Assembly (NCBI GenBank): GCA_035267045.1 | Contig: DATFMH010000156.1 | Span: forward strand, 1-25,187 | Direction: 5' to 3' | Length of the DNA: 25,187 nucleotides | DNA from: DATFMH01 sp035267045 | GTDB lineage: Bacteria; Bacteroidota; Rhodothermia; Balneolales; DATFMH01 | In this document: piece after piece, positions 1-8,909 of the stretch | How positions within the stretch are numbered: the first letter of the stretch is position 1 | Layout of the letters: each line of letters starts with the position of its first letter | Program-made: the position numbers and the translations under genes | The notes under the pieces: model-generated | What the model was told of the DNA's origin: nothing | Database searches by the model: none | The model's input: the letters and a program-made list of their open reading frames with translations, nothing else

Positions 1-697
1 TTCTTTTCAGATAAGGAAACGAAAAATCGTTAAAATCTTCCGGTGCCAGTAATCCCGACCATGAATCGAACACCTGCAGAGCCTGTACTCCCGCTTTAAC
101 CTGTGCGTTGAGATAAGCAATCGTAGTTTCTGTGATAATGTTTAATAATTTTTTAGCCGCTTCAGGCTGCGTAAAGCAAAATTTCTTAGCACCAGAAAAG
201 GTCTTGGAACCATGACCTTCAACCAGATAACAGAAGATCGTCCAGGGTGCACCGGCAAAACCTATAAGCGGAACACGACCGTTCAACTCTTTACGGGTCA
301 ATGCAATAGCCTCCATCACATAATGGAGTTTATCATATACATCCGGGATTGTTATCCTGTCAATATCTTTGACTTTTGTAACAGGATTATGAATAACAGG
401 GCCAATACCCTTTTCGATCGTTACATCAAAACCCAATGCCTGTGCTACAACAAGAATATCGGAAAACAATATGGCGGCGTCCGTTCCGATGATATCTATA
501 GGCTGCATGGTAATTTCGGCAGCCAGTTCCGGTGTTTCACATCTTTCGAAAAAAGAGTACTTCGACTGAAGTTTACGATATTCGGGCAGATAACGGCCGG
601 CCTGACGCATCATCCAGACAGGAGGACGATTAACCTTTTCCCCTTTCAGGGCCTTTAACAATAAATCATTTTTCAGCGGCGCGAATTCAGTCTTCAT
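1..697 (-). CDS. hemE: Uroporphyrinogen decarboxylase, N-terminal two thirds (cut by window edge)
   Basis: HemE decarboxylates the four acetate side chains of uroporphyrinogen III to give coproporphyrinogen III in the cytoplasm. Reading from the ATG at 697, 232 codons are open to the left edge, against about 340 residues for the family, so the C-terminal third lies outside the window. The translation shows the substrate-binding RQAGRYLPEY motif (residues 31-40), the catalytic aspartate in LFSDIL (D80), FAGAPWTIF (147-155) with Y157, and DSWSG (211-215). The start overlaps the end of hemD by 11 bp (687-697), so the two are probably translationally coupled. It is the last visible gene of the minus-strand haem operon. 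No frame break is seen in the visible part. Confidence 0.95.
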   Translation of the reverse strand, partial: MKTEFAPLKNDLLLKALKGEKVNRPPVWMMRQAGRYLPEYRKLQSKYSFFERCETPELAAEITMQPIDIIGTDAAILFSDILVVAQALGFDVTIEKGIGPVIHNPVTKVKDIDRITIPDVYDKLHYVMEAIALTRKELNGRVPLIGFAGAPWTIFCYLVEGHGSKTFSGAKKFCFTQPEAAKKLLNIITETTIAYLNAQVKAGVQALQVFDSWSGLLAPEDFNDFSFPYLKR

Positions 698-1409
698 GTA
701 CCCTGCTTAAATATTCATGAACTTTCATTAATAACGATTCGGTGGATGGCTCTTCTGCCATAATAATATTATGTGCCCCCTGGAAGCTTAAAGCTTTTGC
801 TGTTGTCGGACCAATAGCAAAGTTATTGGCCTCTTCAGAGATAGGCCTTTCTTTATAATAGGCTTCAACCGCACTCGGACTATAAAATAAAATATTATGT
901 ATATCACGATAATTATCGCGTTTGGGATGAGTCACGGTACGATATACTTCAATCTCGTCCAGTTTTATTCCGGCATCTTTTAATAATTTCGACAACTCCC
1001 TGCGACGACGATTCCCACAAAAATGAATGGCTTTGTTGGTCTGCCCAAGGTCAATTATCAATTTTGCTAATTGGACGGCATTTTTTTCTTTCGGGATATA
1101 CGGTTTATATCCTAATCTGATCAATTCACCAGCCGTTTTCCTGCCCACTGCAAAAGTATTGATTTTAGGTTTGACATAATCGATATACTTTATGAGCTCC
1201 TCGAAACCCAGAACGCCATTTTTACTGGTAAAAATCCAACTATCGGCTTTAATAGTACTGATTTGTCGTATTTGATCCGTCCAGTCTTCAGGAAATTCAA
1301 ATGACAACATGGGAACACAGACCACTTCTAAATCCAATGACCGTGCATACGCCAGGTCTTCATCTTTCATCTGTCGTGTAACCAGTATAGTCCCTATTGT
1401 ATCGCTCAT
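687..1409 (-). CDS. hemD: Uroporphyrinogen-III synthase
   Basis: HemD closes linear hydroxymethylbilane and inverts ring D to give uroporphyrinogen III. The 240-residue length fits the family, which is poorly conserved in sequence. The call rests on the N-terminal ILVTRQ start, the TSKNGV segment near residues 61-66 (family: TSxNAV), the FSPSAVE-like YSPSAVEAYY segment near 176-185, FAIGPTTAKAL near 198-208, and above all the position between hemC and hemE. The start lies 4 bp after the hemC stop and the end overlaps hemE by 11 bp. The two-lobed fold with no fixed catalytic residue is known for the family. Confidence comes from context as much as from sequence. Confidence 0.9.
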   Translation of the reverse strand: MSDTIGTILVTRQMKDEDLAYARSLDLEVVCVPMLSFEFPEDWTDQIRQISTIKADSWIFTSKNGVLGFEELIKYIDYVKPKINTFAVGRKTAGELIRLGYKPYIPKEKNAVQLAKLIIDLGQTNKAIHFCGNRRRRELSKLLKDAGIKLDEIEVYRTVTHPKRDNYRDIHNILFYSPSAVEAYYKERPISEEANNFAIGPTTAKALSFQGAHNIIMAEEPSTESLLMKVHEYLSRVHED

Positions 1410-1413
1410 ACGA

Positions 1414-2361
1414 TTAAAGAGCCTTCTTTTTACTCAGTAATTTTATGATTTTATCAGCTCCCCTTTTCAGAACCTCACTGGCAGCCTGAACGCCCATACC
1501 TTCACTGTTTTCAACCACAATAGCATCTTCAATATCATATCGTTCGCTGCCGTCGATCATTAAGACGCTGGCTTTTAGTTGAATCATACCGTCTACGATT
1601 CTTGCGTAAGCGGCGACAGGGGCGCTGCATCCGGCTTCCATCATATAGAGGAAATCACGTTCTATAGTAGTACAGATTCGAGTCTCCCGGTGGTCCAGTT
1701 TACTCAGTACCTTTTGCAACTGCTCATTGTCTTCACGAATCATCACGGCCATGGCTCCCTGTGCCGGAGCCGGTATCATCCACTCAAGATACTGGTCGAT
1801 CTTATCATCCAGGTTAATACGTTTAAGACCGGCAGCGGCAAAAATAGCGGCATCCCATTCATTTTCTCTAACTTTTCTCAGGCGTGTATTCACATTACCG
1901 CGAATATCCGTTATGCGATGTTTGGGATAACGGGATAGCCACTGTGACTTACGACGGTTACTGCTCGTAGCTACCACCGCTTCATATTCAGAATCGTCAA
2001 GAAAGTCCGTCCCTTTACGGGTCACTATCACATCACGGGGATCCTCCCGTTTCAATACGGCTGCAACTTTGAGTCCGGCCGGTAAAATAGTAGGTATATC
2101 CTTAAAAGAATGGACGGCCAAATCTATTCGCCCGTCCAATAATGCTTCATCCAGAGCCTTGGTAAAAACTCCTTTGCCGCCCATTTCAGTTAGCGGAGTA
2201 TCCAGGGTCAGGTCACCCTCAGTTTTAACAAAAACCAGCTCCGCCGGGATATGGTTTTCTTTTAAACGCTCTGATACAAATTGTGCCTGCCATGTTGCTA
2301 ATTGACTGTCGCGAGTTCCAATTTTCAGGACGTTCGGTTTATTCAAATTCTTTCTCCTCAT
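1414..2361 (-). CDS. hemC: Hydroxymethylbilane synthase (porphobilinogen deaminase)
   Basis: HemC joins four porphobilinogens into hydroxymethylbilane on a covalent dipyrromethane cofactor. Visible are IGTRDSQLATWQA (residues 14-26), EMGGKGVFTK (59-68), AVHSFKDIPT (82-91) with the catalytic aspartate D88, DIRGNVNTRL (152-161), and the cofactor-carrying cysteine C245 in EAGCSAPVAAYA. The length of 315 residues is normal. The ATG at 2361 overlaps the end of hemA by 23 bp. An in-frame TTG at 2346 sits seven bases after an AGGAG (2354-2358), and starting there would give MNKPNVLKIGTRDSQ, closer to the family N terminus and with an overlap of 8 bp. Either start is possible. The gene is the third in the hemH-A-C-D-E operon. 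Confidence 0.96.
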   Translation of the reverse strand: MRRKNLNKPNVLKIGTRDSQLATWQAQFVSERLKENHIPAELVFVKTEGDLTLDTPLTEMGGKGVFTKALDEALLDGRIDLAVHSFKDIPTILPAGLKVAAVLKREDPRDVIVTRKGTDFLDDSEYEAVVATSSNRRKSQWLSRYPKHRITDIRGNVNTRLRKVRENEWDAAIFAAAGLKRINLDDKIDQYLEWMIPAPAQGAMAVMIREDNEQLQKVLSKLDHRETRICTTIERDFLYMMEAGCSAPVAAYARIVDGMIQLKASVLMIDGSERYDIEDAIVVENSEGMGVQAASEVLKRGADKIIKLLSKKKAL

Positions 2362-3604
2362 TTAGTTTGAACATAGATTCCACCATGTCCTTTACTTCAT
2401 CCGGGTTTCCCTGATTTTCTTTTAAATGGTCAATAGAATGTGCGGCTATTTTATTAATGATACGGCGGGTAATCAATTCCAGTTTCTCTATCGACTCTTC
2501 CGGGAAGTGATGTTTGTATTTTTCCAGTTCCTGTTGGCGGATGGAATCAAATTTGTTATTTAACGCGATGATCGTCGGTACCACTTTTTGCTCTTCCAGC
2601 CATTGTTTGTAGGAAGTAAACTCCTCATCAATAATCTTTTGAGCTGCCGGTACACTTTCTTCTCGCTTTTTATAGGTCTCGTTGGTCTCATCAGATAACT
2701 GATCCATATTGGCCAGTTTTACACCCTTAATGGACTCTACCTCCGGATGAATATTGCGGGGAACCGATAGATCCAATAAAACCCGTTCATGGCCATTTTT
2801 ATGAAAGTTGAAGTGTGAGACATCCAAAACCGGTTTTTCAGCTCCTGTCGCCACGATGATCAAATCGGCCTGAATTACCTCCTCCTCAAGTTTATCAAAA
2901 GTGGATACATTCAGATCATACTTACCGGCCAAATCTTCCGCACGGTCATGATTCCGGTTGATCAATGTCAATCTCGACGCGCCCAGGCTCACCAGGTTTT
3001 TGCAGGTGACTTTCCCGATTTTTCCGGTACCAATCAGTAAAATATTTTTGTTGTGCAGGTCATTCAGATGATTGCGTGCAAACTGAACGGCAGCATAAGC
3101 TACACTTGCAGCGCCATAACCCAGGTTGGTATCATGACGTACTCTTTTATGTGCCCGGAAGACCGACTGTAAAAGCCGGTGCATCTCACCATCTATCAAA
3201 TCAAATTTACGTGCAAGGCTGTACGCCTCTTTGACCTGCTTCACAATCTGTAAATCACCCAATATCTGCGCATCCAGTCCTACGGTTACATCATATAAAT
3301 GCCTTGCCGCCTCTTCCCCTTTTTTTACAAAGCCATATTGTTCAAATTCTTCCATATTACCATTCGAATGACTCAGAAGCAGTTGTTTTAATGCTTTTTC
3401 CTCGCTCGTAATGGCATATATCTCTGTTCTATTACAGGTAGATAACACGATAACATTGCGGAGACATTGATTATCCGCATCTGTAAGGATGGCTTTTTTC
3501 TGATTGTCACTGAGGCTGAATTTCTCCCTTACCGGAACAGTTGCATTCCAGTGATTAATACCAATAACCAAAAAATCTTCCAGGTTGGAATGTATCAGCG
3601 ACAT
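2339..3604 (-). CDS. hemA: Glutamyl-tRNA reductase
   Basis: HemA reduces glutamyl-tRNA(Glu) to glutamate-1-semialdehyde with NADPH, the committed step of C5-pathway haem synthesis. The 421-residue protein has all three family domains. The catalytic domain carries the VREKF segment (residues 25-29) and the nucleophilic C57 in STCNRTEIYA. The linker region GLDAQILGDLQIVKQVKEAY covers 109-128 and RAHKRVRHDT 150-159. The NADPH-binding domain has the GTGKIG motif (192-197). A C-terminal helical dimerisation segment runs from about 330. The start lies 4 bp after the hemH stop. A glutamyl-tRNA reductase shows that the organism uses the C5 route and not ALA synthase. In known species HemA is controlled by haem and proteolysis; nothing in the sequence shows this here. 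Confidence 0.97.
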   Translation of the reverse strand: MSLIHSNLEDFLVIGINHWNATVPVREKFSLSDNQKKAILTDADNQCLRNVIVLSTCNRTEIYAITSEEKALKQLLLSHSNGNMEEFEQYGFVKKGEEAARHLYDVTVGLDAQILGDLQIVKQVKEAYSLARKFDLIDGEMHRLLQSVFRAHKRVRHDTNLGYGAASVAYAAVQFARNHLNDLHNKNILLIGTGKIGKVTCKNLVSLGASRLTLINRNHDRAEDLAGKYDLNVSTFDKLEEEVIQADLIIVATGAEKPVLDVSHFNFHKNGHERVLLDLSVPRNIHPEVESIKGVKLANMDQLSDETNETYKKREESVPAAQKIIDEEFTSYKQWLEEQKVVPTIIALNNKFDSIRQQELEKYKHHFPEESIEKLELITRRIINKIAAHSIDHLKENQGNPDEVKDMVESMFKLNEEKEFE

Positions 3605-3608
3605 ACTC

Positions 3609-4745
3609 TCAGGGTGAAACTATTGATTTTGATTGTTTCTGTTTGTTTTTCGAAATATTATCAGCAGGAATCAGATGACTAAGCTGCTTACCGACTTCCT
3701 CCGTTAATGCTTTTATGAATAACGGATGATCATTCAAACCTTGCATTACTTTCAGGTTATTCACATGATAGCCTTCTTCTTCCAATGTCTCTCTCAACTC
3801 GATATTGAGTTCACATAATGTCTCAATATGATCTGTCACAAAAGCGACAGGGATCAACAAAAAGTTTGTAATACCATAATCAAGCAAACGCTTGACGAGT
3901 TCTTCCGTGTTTGGCTGTGTCCATTTCATCGGGCCGACACGTGATTGAAAGCTCAACCAATACTGTTCTTTGCGTGAACGGCTTTCCATAATCGCTTCCA
4001 CCGTCTCATCTATCTGTTTGGTGTAAGGATCACCCGATTTCACTTCGCTTACGGGTGTTCCGTGTGCCGAGAAGATCAAATGCGTTTGATTCCGTACTTC
4101 GGAATCCAGTTGATCAAGCGATTCATCAATGCGTGTATTGATCGCTTCCAGATAAAACTTATTCAGATGATAACTTTTGATATAAAATTCTTCCCAGCTA
4201 ACAAGTTTGCCTTCGTTGGCTTGTTGTTTCTTAACATCTTTCCAGTCACGAAAACTACTGCCCGAAGTGGTCCATGAGAAATGGGGATAAAGCGGAAGCA
4301 GTACAACATGGGTTATTCCATCCTCGCGAATTTCATTTAACGTAGTATCCGCAAATGGAATCCAGTAACGCATGGCGGTATATACCCTTACAAAATGATC
4401 CGGCCACTGCTTTTTCAAATTCTCTTCGAGTGCCGCTCTTTGATTTTCCGTGAGCCCGTTGATTGGCGAACAACATCCCGACCCGCTCTTGCCTTTATTA
4501 GGACAACTTGCATGGCCTTTACACTCTTCGGTACACGTATTAATCAAATTATAGTTTGCAGCAACCTTGGGGGCACGGAATTTGGAGATTGTCCTGGCTA
4601 ACCCCGTTTGAAATTTTCCTCCGCCCAGTTTAATGATATCTGTATCGCGAAACAGGTTATATAAAAAAGTACGAACCGACTCTTCTGAAGTTGGTCCGCC
4701 GAGATTCATTATTACGACACCAATACGCGGTTGCTTTACTGACAT
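3609..4745 (-). CDS. hemH: Ferrochelatase with a cysteine-rich insertion
   Basis: HemH inserts ferrous iron into a porphyrin ring as a late haem step. The N-terminal VIMNLGGPTS (residues 11-20), the histidine H228 in LIFSAHGTP (223-231) and the glutamate E308 in FVTDHIETL (302-310) match the metal-insertion site. At 378 residues it is longer than the usual bacterial form (about 310-350). Part of the excess is a segment at about 67-92 just before SPINGLT, with cysteines at 71, 75, 81, 91 and 92, where common ferrochelatases have a short glycine-rich GGGSPI stretch. A basic, serine-rich tail ends the protein. It is the first gene of the operon, with a 199-bp gap to the sensor kinase behind it that should hold the operon promoter. 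The classical and coproporphyrin-dependent pathways cannot be told apart from this protein alone. Confidence 0.95.
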   Translation of the reverse strand: MSVKQPRIGVVIMNLGGPTSEESVRTFLYNLFRDTDIIKLGGGKFQTGLARTISKFRAPKVAANYNLINTCTEECKGHASCPNKGKSGSGCCSPINGLTENQRAALEENLKKQWPDHFVRVYTAMRYWIPFADTTLNEIREDGITHVVLLPLYPHFSWTTSGSSFRDWKDVKKQQANEGKLVSWEEFYIKSYHLNKFYLEAINTRIDESLDQLDSEVRNQTHLIFSAHGTPVSEVKSGDPYTKQIDETVEAIMESRSRKEQYWLSFQSRVGPMKWTQPNTEELVKRLLDYGITNFLLIPVAFVTDHIETLCELNIELRETLEEEGYHVNNLKVMQGLNDHPLFIKALTEEVGKQLSHLIPADNISKNKQKQSKSIVSP

Positions 4746-4944
4746 ATCATTCTATTTGCGCTTCTCTGAACCTGGAAGCATTGCTGCTTAGCTGTTGATT
4801 AATGAACAGTATTGAAAAAGACCTAATCGATCTTCCTATACATTGGATCAATTAAGTTAAATTATATGAAGAGTTAATGAAGAGAGACAGGCGTTCGTTA
4901 TTTAGAATTAATCTATCAGACTCTTAAATCTTTAATAGGCATCG

Positions 4945-6357
4945 TTATACCTTTTCATTGTTGTCTTTGAGTGATAAATAGAACACAAATTTGGTACCCT
5001 TGCCAACTTCACTCTCAACAGTAATATCACTGTCGTGCGCATTAATAATTCCCTTAACAACAGCCAATCCCAGGCCTGTTCCACCTTTGTCGCGCGACCG
5101 GGCTTTATCAGTACGGTAAAACCGGTCAAACAAACGGGGTAAATGTTCAGACGGGATACCGATGCCGTCATCGCAGACTTCAACACGAAGTTTTCCATCC
5201 TCTTCTTCATATTTCAACTCAATCGAGTCGGCCTGGCTATATTTAACGGCATTAGATACAAGATTCTCCAGAACCTGTTCAATTTTTGAGGCGTCAGCAT
5301 ATACTGTAACAGGATCTTTATTGACATTAAAGGCTATCCCCTTTTCAGAGGCTTTTTCATGATACCAATCTTCTATACGCCCCGTAATTTTAGAAATATC
5401 AAAATTATCCTTTTGTATAAATTGCTGATCGGAATCGTAGCGTTGTAACGTCTTTAAATCCTTAAACAAACGATTGATCCGTTTAACCTGGTTTTTGGCG
5501 TTAGAGATATATTTTCCCCGTTTCTCTTCCGGCAGATTCTCCAGCTCCAGCATATCCAGCGATCCAACAATCGTATGAAGCGGGTTTCTGACCTCATGTG
5601 TGATATCCGCATAAAACTGCCGCTGCCGCTCATATATTCTTTTCAAGTGCTCATTATCCGATCGTAACTTAGATGCCATCTGGTTTAGCGATTCCGCCAG
5701 CGTGCCGAATTCATCTCTTCGATTCAGTTTGATTTTACGATCCACATCTCCTTCGGCAATACCGGTGGCCGCATCGGTCAATTGAACAATGGGACGCGAC
5801 ATCGACCGTGCTACCAATACGCTCACAATGATTATAAGGCCGATACTGATAAAAATACCCGTATAAATAATCCAGCGTATGGTTGTTACCGGTTCCAGTA
5901 AATCAGACTTTGCCTCACTCAACTGAACATACCTGGCAGAATTCTCACTTTTGGGAATACTCGCATACACATAAATACGATTTTGATCCGATTCGTTGAT
6001 CACATAAGCTGAATCCGCCGCGTTGGCTAACTTCCCGGTTATTCGTTTCGGCAGATCAATAAACTCATTAAAATTCTTGTCTTTGGGATAGCGACTCAAC
6101 AGCTTGCCACCCTGATCATACAAAGCTATATTGTAATTAGTGATCCCCCGTAAATAGGCGAGATTGGGTTCAAATCGTTGATTACTATCCAGATTCTTTA
6201 TAGTAAGCGCCATCCAACGGGCATCCCTTTGAATCTCCTTAACGCCCTTTTTGAGCAGGAAATCTTTGATAAAAATGATAGAATAGCTGCTCACTCCGTT
6301 TACACCGAACAAAAGGAGTAACGTGAAAGTCAGTGCCAGTTTTCCTCTAATTTTCAT
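4945..6357 (-). CDS. Membrane sensor histidine kinase (HAMP-HisKA-HATPase)
   Basis: This is an inner-membrane sensor kinase that should phosphorylate the regulator encoded just upstream. Order of parts in the 470 residues: first membrane helix about 7-29; a periplasmic sensor region of about 130 residues with no recognised ligand domain; second membrane helix about 163-184; HAMP about 184-236; HisKA with the phospho-acceptor H254 in DITHEVRNPL; then the ATP-binding domain with N box ENLVSNAVKYS (364-374), G1 box DDGIGIP (396-402), F box LFDRFYRTD (409-417) and G2 box GGTGLGLA (425-432). All catalytic boxes are intact. The start overlaps the stop of the response regulator by 4 bp (ATGA). The signal is unknown; neighbours do not reveal it. 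Confidence 0.95.
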   Translation of the reverse strand: MKIRGKLALTFTLLLLFGVNGVSSYSIIFIKDFLLKKGVKEIQRDARWMALTIKNLDSNQRFEPNLAYLRGITNYNIALYDQGGKLLSRYPKDKNFNEFIDLPKRITGKLANAADSAYVINESDQNRIYVYASIPKSENSARYVQLSEAKSDLLEPVTTIRWIIYTGIFISIGLIIIVSVLVARSMSRPIVQLTDAATGIAEGDVDRKIKLNRRDEFGTLAESLNQMASKLRSDNEHLKRIYERQRQFYADITHEVRNPLHTIVGSLDMLELENLPEEKRGKYISNAKNQVKRINRLFKDLKTLQRYDSDQQFIQKDNFDISKITGRIEDWYHEKASEKGIAFNVNKDPVTVYADASKIEQVLENLVSNAVKYSQADSIELKYEEEDGKLRVEVCDDGIGIPSEHLPRLFDRFYRTDKARSRDKGGTGLGLAVVKGIINAHDSDITVESEVGKGTKFVFYLSLKDNNEKV

Positions 6358-7058
6358 AATGTGCGCACCAAATCACGGTTAAGACCATACCCCATCCCAC
6401 GATAGGTTTTAATCAGATCACCCGAATCCTTAAGCTTCAATCGCAGGTTTTTAATATGCACATCCACCGTTCTGTCAAATACATATTTATCTTCGTCGGA
6501 TATTTGCTCCAATATTTCCACCCGGCTGTATACACGGGTCGGATTTTCAAAAAAAATCTGTAATAGCTGAAATTCCGTAGCCGTTAACTCCAGTTTCTGT
6601 TTTTTAACGTAAACTTCTTTAGCCTGCCGGTCCATGTAAACATCACCAAAATGCAGCCAGGTCGATTGTGCCGGTTTGCGTCGTCTCAGCAATGATTGGA
6701 CATGAGCCAATACCAGATTCAAACCGGCGGGTTTGGGGATATAATCGTCGGCTCCCAATTCCAAACCCTGTATTTCATCCTTTTCACGATCTTTGGCTGT
6801 CAAAAATATAACCGGGATATCGTGAAGAACAGGATGTTTACGGATATAAAGACACAACTCCTTCCCGTCTATGTATGGAACCATGATATCCAGAATAGCC
6901 AGGCTGATTTGCTCCGCTTTCTCATTGATCATTTTTAAAGCTGTTTTGCCCTCTTTGGCCAGGATAACATTAAAATCATGCATCTCCAGGTAATTGGAAA
7001 GCATTTCAGCAGGTTCTTCTTCGTCTTCGACCAGGAGTATGGTATTTTTAATATTCAC
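6354..7058 (-). CDS. OmpR/PhoB-family response regulator
   Basis: This cytoplasmic transcription factor is the partner of the adjoining kinase. The receiver domain (residues about 6-120) has the acidic pocket E11/D12, the phosphorylation site D57 in LAILDIMVP, T87 and K109. The C-terminal winged helix (about 134-230) contains LTATEFQLLQIFFENP, DRTVDVHIKNLRLKL and the terminal YRGMGYGL typical of the family. The 234-residue length is normal. The gene is first in a two-gene operon, overlapping the kinase by 4 bp. The 494-bp gap in front separates it from the divergent dehydrogenase gene. Its targets are unknown; binding direct repeats upstream of itself were looked for and not found with confidence. 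Confidence 0.95.
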   Translation of the reverse strand: MNIKNTILLVEDEEEPAEMLSNYLEMHDFNVILAKEGKTALKMINEKAEQISLAILDIMVPYIDGKELCLYIRKHPVLHDIPVIFLTAKDREKDEIQGLELGADDYIPKPAGLNLVLAHVQSLLRRRKPAQSTWLHFGDVYMDRQAKEVYVKKQKLELTATEFQLLQIFFENPTRVYSRVEILEQISDEDKYVFDRTVDVHIKNLRLKLKDSGDLIKTYRGMGYGLNRDLVRTL

Positions 7059-7552
7059 AAGATCTCTGTTCTGTACTTCGATTACGTTTGATTTCGCCGA
7101 TCTTATCTAATATTCTGAATCACTTTAATTTATAATTTTCGTACGCTTAAATAAATAATATTATCGGGATATATAGATAGTATTGCAATGGAAGAAACGT
7201 AGTGTTCTGAGAGTTATTGGGTTACTAAGTTCCAAAGGCACAAAGAAAATAAGTTAATGGGTTATTAAGTGTAATGAGTTACTGGGTGTATTGAGTGAAA
7301 TTTACAAGCTCCCGAGCAGTTCTAATTATAGTCAGAGATAATAGCTTAATTTCCTCGTTCGCATTGTCTCTTAGGATATGTTTGTTTTAGGAAACCCGGT
7401 TACCGTACTCCGGGTTCAATTCATCATTCAACATTTAACATTTCCATTAAATATTTGGCCAACCTCATATCGTCATTAAATCTTATTTTATTATCTTATT
7501 TTGCATTCACGTTAATTAAATCTCATTAGCACACGTAACAGTATAATCAATT
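7059..7552. repeat. Divergent intergenic region with short-word repeats
   Basis: No gene is seen in these 494 bp. It must hold the promoters of the two-component operon (minus) and of the dehydrogenase (plus), but no convincing promoter box was found. From 7211 to 7297 it consists of degenerate words of the type GTTATTGGGTTACTAAGT, GTTAATGGGTTATTAAGTG and GAGTTACTGGGTGTATTGAG, interrupted by AAGTTCCAAAGGCACAA (7227-7243). That 17-mer recurs exactly on the other strand at 10347-10363. A hairpin AACCCGG / CCGGGTT (7393-7399 with 7410-7416) and the run ATTCAACATTTAACATTT (7427-7444) follow. Confidence 0.6.
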
Positions 7553-8350
7553 ATGTCGTTTTCCAATAAAGTCGTATGGATCACAGGGGCATCATCCGGC
7601 ATCGGAGAAGCATTGACTGATCAATTCATAAAAAAAGGCGCCAGAGTCATTATCTCTTCCCGCCGGGAGGAAGTCCTGACTGAAGTCAAAAACCGGTATC
7701 CCGATCAGCAAGAACAGATCAAAGTATTACCCCTTGATCTTTCCGATATTGGCGGCTTACAAGAGAAGTCGCAACAAGCCGAACAATATTACGGTAAGAT
7801 TGATTATCTGGTAAATAATGGTGGTATCAGTCAGCGTGCGGCTATTAAAGATATGGATATCGATGTACTGGATAAAGTGATGAAAGTGAATTTCATGGGA
7901 AGTGCCGCATTAACGAAATACGTCCTGCCGGGGATGATCAAACGTCAATCTGGCCATATCATCGTCATCAGCAGTGTGATGGGTAAATTCGGAACCCAAT
8001 TGCGATCGGGTTATGCGGCATCCAAACATGCCCTGCACGGTTTCTTCGATTCATTACGGAATGAGGTGTATAAGGATAATATTAATGTCACTATTGTTTG
8101 TCCGGGTTACATCAAGACGAACGTCTCTAAAAATGCCTTAACGGCCAACGGATCTAAATATGGCAAGATGGATCCCGGTCAGGAGCACGGCCTGACCCCT
8201 GAAGAATGTGCTGTTAAGATACTCGACGCCATTAGAAAGAAAAAGAATGAGGTGTACATTGGGGGTGGGAAAGAACGGCTCGCACTTTACCTGAAACGCT
8301 TTTTCCCGGGGTTATTAGCCCGGATTATGCGCGGGATGGAAGTGAAATAG
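7553..8350 (+). CDS. Short-chain dehydrogenase/reductase (classical SDR)
   Basis: This is a soluble NAD(P)-dependent oxidoreductase of the classical SDR type. In 265 residues it has the cofactor-binding TGASSGIG (11-18), a basic SRR after beta-2 (36-38) that suggests NADP preference, the NNGG structural motif (88-91), N113, and the catalytic S140/S141, Y154 and K158 in YAASK. The C-terminal part, with NEVYIGGGKERLALYLKRFFPGL, resembles the DHRS7/DltE-like group that often acts on lipid or steroid-like substrates, but the substrate cannot be named. It stands alone, divergent from the response regulator and followed by a long repeat-rich gap. There is no Shine-Dalgarno before the ATG, as for most genes in the window. 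Confidence 0.93.
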   Translation: MSFSNKVVWITGASSGIGEALTDQFIKKGARVIISSRREEVLTEVKNRYPDQQEQIKVLPLDLSDIGGLQEKSQQAEQYYGKIDYLVNNGGISQRAAIKDMDIDVLDKVMKVNFMGSAALTKYVLPGMIKRQSGHIIVISSVMGKFGTQLRSGYAASKHALHGFFDSLRNEVYKDNINVTIVCPGYIKTNVSKNALTANGSKYGKMDPGQEHGLTPEECAVKILDAIRKKKNEVYIGGGKERLALYLKRFFPGLLARIMRGMEVK

Positions 8351-8431
8351 ATTTATATAGCTGTCAGTGGTCAGCGATCAGTTTTAATTGCCCACGCCTT
8401 TAGTCCGGGAATAAGAGGTTTACACATTAAC

Positions 8432-8457
8432 AATAAGAGGGCTTTAGCCCTTTTATT
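8432..8457 (+). terminator. Hairpin, possible terminator of the dehydrogenase gene
   Basis: The 11-bp stem AATAAGAGGGC / GCCCTTTTATT closes on the four-base loop TTTA, with one G-U pair. It lies 81 bp after the dehydrogenase stop. The 3' arm is T-rich (CCCTTTTATT), as in an intrinsic terminator, but there is no long T run after it, and the same GGGCTTTAGCCC core could be a dispersed repeat. Confidence 0.4.
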
Positions 8458-8873
8458 CCTCGTTCCCAACGAGAAATTGGGAATGAGGGAATAATCGCTA
8501 CTCATCTGGATGTCCGATCGGGGTCGGGCATGACGTCCTGAGATGGTGAAAAAGTGCTGATCTCATAGTACGTTTATATACCTTCTCTATAGCCTCCGAA
8601 CGTTGTCATTCCCCTCTTTGACGGGGAATCCGGATAGGTAGTGCGACGGTTACAAATAGAAGAAATATGTTTGTAGGTATAATCTTACTTTTCAGAACAC
8701 ATTTTCATGAGTACTTTTTATTTGAAGCAGAGCTTCTGTGGACAGCGTCCCTAACGAGACGTTGGGAACGAGGAAAAATAAACGCAGATTGGTTGGTTAT
8801 TGTGGATTGTGCTTTTAATCCCGTAATCCACGAATCCAACAAATCCAAATTCTGACTTACCAGGATCATTTTA

Positions 8874-8909
8874 AGTCACAGATCTACGCAGAGTCACAGA
8901 TCTACGCAG
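8874..8909. repeat. Exact 18-bp tandem duplication
   Basis: AGTCACAGATCTACGCAG occurs twice without a gap (8874-8891 and 8892-8909), followed by a decayed third word ATTAACACAGAGG. Related words in the opposite orientation (AATCCGCGTAAATCCG, ATCTGCGTCATCCGTGT) occupy about 9005-9043, so the region is a loose inverted arrangement. Confidence 0.8.

Noticed and set aside
212..658. 148-codon open frame on the plus strand
   Set aside because: It is the antisense of hemE, whose minus-strand translation shows all family motifs.
4932..5210. Minus-strand frame of 92 codons at the end of the kinase gene
   Set aside because: It overlaps the intact ATP-binding domain of the kinase in another frame; the kinase frame holds the N, G1, F and G2 boxes, so no frameshift is needed.
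8667..8855. Open frame of 62 codons on the plus strand in the gap after the dehydrogenase
   Set aside because: It is made of the repeat hairpin and GGATT/AATCC words, has no ribosome site and no protein-like pattern.
8874..8909. CRISPR-like direct repeats
   Set aside because: Only two units, directly adjacent, with no spacers and no cas genes.
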